From: Methylococcaceae bacterium
GTDB taxonomy: Bacteria > Pseudomonadota > Gammaproteobacteria > Methylococcales > Methylococcaceae
Reading direction: 5' to 3'
NCBI GenBank assembly: GCA_012026715.1
Contig: VEPB01000536.1
Coordinates: 1-7,342, forward strand
DNA length: 7,342 bases
Both the position numbers and the translations under genes were made by a program. A model generated the notes under the pieces. The model worked only from the letters and a program-made list of their open reading frames with translations. It searched no databases and was not told the origin of the DNA. Position 1 is the first letter of the stretch; each line of letters opens with the position of its first letter. Of the stretch, positions 5,277 to 7,342 are shown in pieces.

Positions 5277-6206
5277 TTAGCGAAGTGCCGGTACGCCCGA
5301 CAGCGTGCTCATTAACAGCGATATCGAAGTCTGGAATTTGCCCAACTGCTTGAACACGTCTTCAGCCTGCGTGTAGTCGAGGACGGTGTCCAGGTTGAAT
5401 TCTTGCTCGATGATTTGCCGCCGATCGCCAAACCCGTCGATCAGGCCCAGCTGAAGACCTTCCTCGCCGGACCAGAACATACCGGTAAACAGGATCGGAT
5501 CGTCCTTCAGCCGGCTCCCACGGCCGGATTTCACGGCGTTGATGAACTGGCGGTGCACGGTATCGAGCATGCCGTGGATCTGGGTTTCGGCTGCAGGATC
5601 CACCGGAGTGAACATGTCCATAACGCCTTTGTACTTGCCGGCCGTGTAGAGTCGGCGTTCGACGCCCAGGCGGTTCATGGCGTCGGTGAAACCAAAGCTG
5701 TCGAGCCGCACACCGATCGAACCGACCAGGCTTGCTGGATTGGCGAAGATCCGGTCGGCGGCCACGGCCACGTAATAGCCGCCAGAAGCGCCCATGTCAT
5801 CAATGACCGCTACCACGGATTTGTCCGGGTGTTTGCCGCGCAACCGCTTGATCTCGTCGTGGATCATGCCTGCTTGCACCGGACTACCACCGGGGCTGTT
5901 GATCTCGATCACCACGGCCTTGGCTTCAGATGCGGCAAAGGCACTGCGCAGGCCGGTAATCACGGCGTCGGCACCGGCCTTTGAATTCGCCGCGATTTCT
6001 CCCTCGATCCGGACAACCGCTGCGTGCGGCTGGTGGGTGGCCGTGTAGCTCTTCCACCAGGCAAAAAGGGAGAGGCCGACCAGCAGCAACATGAACCCGG
6101 ATGACAGCATTCTCAGGATCAAATGCCAGCGGCGGGTGCGTTTCAGTTCCTCGCTGTTGGTGCGGAGGATTTCAAGTAGAACAGCATGCGTCGTCGGGTC
6201 TGTCAT
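5277..6206 (-). CDS. S49 family (SppA-like) membrane serine protease
   Basis: A 309-aa protein of the short SppA type. S49 proteases use a Ser/Lys dyad to cut membrane-embedded peptides such as leftover signal peptides. A cytoplasmic N-terminus (about 1-28) is followed by one membrane segment (about 29-51), with the protease domain on the periplasmic side. Seen motifs: INSPGGSP (102-109, oxyanion region), the nucleophile Ser141 in DDMGASGGYY, and the general base Lys193 in TAGKYKGVMD. The Ser-to-Lys spacing of 52 is the same as I recall for the Bacillus SppA dyad. The ATG at 6206 has a GGAG 10 nt upstream, inside the end of the preceding gene, which stops 7 nt before. The two genes are therefore almost surely one operon. 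It appears catalytically intact. Its substrate is unknown; the lipoprotein or envelope peptides are possible. Confidence 0.93.
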   Translation of the reverse strand: MTDPTTHAVLLEILRTNSEELKRTRRWHLILRMLSSGFMLLLVGLSLFAWWKSYTATHQPHAAVVRIEGEIAANSKAGADAVITGLRSAFAASEAKAVVIEINSPGGSPVQAGMIHDEIKRLRGKHPDKSVVAVIDDMGASGGYYVAVAADRIFANPASLVGSIGVRLDSFGFTDAMNRLGVERRLYTAGKYKGVMDMFTPVDPAAETQIHGMLDTVHRQFINAVKSGRGSRLKDDPILFTGMFWSGEEGLQLGLIDGFGDRRQIIEQEFNLDTVLDYTQAEDVFKQLGKFQTSISLLMSTLSGVPALR

Positions 6207-6213
6207 GGCGGCG

Positions 6214-7170
6214 TTACTCCAAGATTTCGTATTCGATCAGGTTGGCCCGGTCCGAAAACGCGCTGGTGTCCTTCTTGTGGATGAACAACCGGCCTTTCCA
6301 TGCGGCGACCTGCTGGTCGTTGAAGAAATTCCAGGCAAACACGTAGCGGCCGTCGCGGGTCATCTCGCGCAGCACCTTTTGGGCTTTGGGGTTGTTCCAG
6401 GCAATTACGGAGACATGGCCGTAGTTGCCTTTTTCAAAGGCTTTGGGCTCTGACCTGGAAATCACGAGGGCGTGAGTTGTCGCCCCTTCTCCGTCTTTCA
6501 GCATCGCGCTCTGCCATATAGGAACGAATCCCAGCGCGGTGTCACGATTTGGGTCAGACGGTGCTGGTTCTACGTCGGAAAGGTGCATTGCTGCCCACAA
6601 GGGCTCGCTTCCTCCGGATAATCGGTAAGTCCGCCAAGTGATCGCTTTATCTTCGCCGCAGTTGGCGCTGCATTGCGCGGTCAGTCCTGCGGCTCGGGCC
6701 GCCGACTCGAAGCGATGGATCATGTCCCAGCGCGCTGCAATCGTTGCTTCCGCCGCAGACTGGAAGGAGGCATCCTGGAACACCCTGCCGATGACCCGGT
6801 AGAAGTGACCGCGCGGGAGCGAGCCGAGCAGCCTCACGCCTACACTCGCGCCGGCGAAAGCACCGACTCGGGTTTGCGACAGCGGAGCCCCTGTCGCAAG
6901 TGCTGCAGCGGTTCCGGCTACTCCTGGCGTCCCGGAGGGTCTTGGGAGCTCCCTGGTCATGACTTCCTCCAATTTCTTACGATCCCCCCGATTTTCCGGA
7001 AGAATTTCCCGGATCAACCACGAGACAGCGTGGGCATCCTCAGTTGAGGGCTGCACCCGCTTGGTCTCCGGGATCGCCATGGGCTGATAGCCCTGCATGA
7101 ACAACCCGCACCCTTGAAGGCTGATCAGGCCACAAAGTGCGATTCCACATCCGATCGTAGGTTTCGGCAT
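6214..7170 (-). CDS. Lipoprotein of unknown function
   Basis: A 318-aa lipoprotein; I do not recognise the family. The N-terminus reads MPKPTIGCGIALCGLISLQGC: a hydrophobic signal with lipobox LQGC, the lipidated Cys being residue 21. The next residue is Gly, not Asp, so outer-membrane sorting is expected by the E. coli rule. The start at 7170 is chosen because GAGGA lies 5 nt upstream. An in-frame ATG at 7197 would give a longer, more basic n-region and remains possible. Residues ~83-112 are Gly/Ala-rich (AGTAAALATGAP...AGASVGVRLL), like a glycine zipper or membrane-associated stretch. A Cys pair (167 and 171, CSANC) may form a disulfide. The C-terminal half has mixed Trp-rich segments (ITWRTYRL, VIAWNNP, FAWNFFND). 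It lies 7 nt upstream of the S49 protease, so a joint envelope role is likely but unproven. Confidence 0.85.
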   Translation of the reverse strand: MPKPTIGCGIALCGLISLQGCGLFMQGYQPMAIPETKRVQPSTEDAHAVSWLIREILPENRGDRKKLEEVMTRELPRPSGTPGVAGTAAALATGAPLSQTRVGAFAGASVGVRLLGSLPRGHFYRVIGRVFQDASFQSAAEATIAARWDMIHRFESAARAAGLTAQCSANCGEDKAITWRTYRLSGGSEPLWAAMHLSDVEPAPSDPNRDTALGFVPIWQSAMLKDGEGATTHALVISRSEPKAFEKGNYGHVSVIAWNNPKAQKVLREMTRDGRYVFAWNFFNDQQVAAWKGRLFIHKKDTSAFSDRANLIEYEILE

Positions 7171-7182
7171 CATTGTCCTCGT
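7165..7182 (-). promoter_or_regulatory. Ribosome-binding site deciding the lipoprotein start
   Basis: On the - strand GACGAGGACAATGATGCC: GAGGA sits 5 nt before the second of two adjacent ATGs (7170) and 2 nt before the first (7173). The ATG at 7197 has only a weak GGA upstream. This spacing favours 7170. Confidence 0.5.
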
Positions 7183-7221
7183 CGTTTTCCATTTCATTTG
7201 GAATCCGCGCATCGTCATGCA

Positions 7222-7244
7222 GCGTTCCGGTCCATCCGGAACGC
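7222..7244. repeat. Perfect 9-bp inverted repeat upstream of the lipoprotein gene
   Basis: GCGTTCCGG and CCGGAACGC around a 5-nt loop (TCCAT), about 50 nt upstream of the chosen lipoprotein start. No T-run follows on either strand, so an intrinsic terminator is not supported. It could be an operator, a leader hairpin or a dispersed palindromic repeat. Bases 7245-7342 hold no gene or other signal that I can support. Confidence 0.6.
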
Positions 7245-7342
7245 CACATGACCGCATTCGGTTCGCGTTTCATCGGATGCCTTCCGCGCCTCGCATTCGC
7301 TCGGCTTGGTCGGGTTCGTCCATCCTCCACGCGCATAACTCA

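Noticed and set aside
5403..5984. Open frame of 193 codons on the + strand opposite the SppA-like gene
   Set aside because: Antisense shadow. The - strand frame carries an intact S49 protease with its catalytic dyad.
7040..7336. Open frame of 98 codons on the - strand over the lipoprotein start
   Set aside because: Overlaps the lipoprotein signal peptide in another frame. The composition is Arg/Asp-rich with no domain, and the lipobox frame is clearly the real one.

Overview
The window looks like an accessory stretch of a GC-rich Gram-negative chromosome, probably a gamma- or betaproteobacterium. The lineage is inferred from gene content: an outer-membrane-type lipoprotein, a short membrane-anchored SppA-like S49 protease, a secreted RTX calcium-binding protein, a VapBC pair and an IS21-family element. 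Nothing in the sequence fixes the genus.

Layout. Bases 1 to about 2389 (+ strand) are the right-hand part of an IS21-family insertion sequence: the DDE transposase istA (5' end outside the window), the AAA+ helper istB, a small third ORF (82 aa, possibly ribbon-helix-helix), then a right end made of three ~23-bp repeats finishing in ...TTACGCA. Bases 2390-2503 are a short non-coding flank. The - strand then carries vapC (2504-2899) overlapped by its AbrB-type antitoxin vapB (2896-3147), with a candidate promoter and operator upstream. After a gap of about 180 bp comes a 615-aa RTX protein (3330-5177, -), preceded by a 99-nt leader that can fold over the ribosome-binding site. Further upstream on the same strand lie an S49/SppA-like protease (5277-6206, -) and an unrecognised lipoprotein (6214-7170, -) separated by 7 nt, very likely one transcript. 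The last ~170 bases hold the lipoprotein leader and a perfect 9-bp hairpin.

How the genes work together. IstA and IstB move the IS. VapB neutralises the VapC RNase and probably represses its own operon. The lipoprotein and SppA-like protease are probably co-transcribed envelope proteins. The RTX protein may be read from the same transcript or from its own promoter, and should leave the cell by a type I exporter that is not in this window. A functional link between the RTX protein and the lipoprotein/protease pair is only a hypothesis from gene order.

I found no convincing new multi-gene system. The best items for a second look are: twin palindromes CGTTACGC(A/G)GTAACG across the stop codons of istB and the small IS ORF, which share their core with the IS tip; the structured RTX leader; a probably leaderless antitoxin mRNA; and the lipoprotein-SppA pair.
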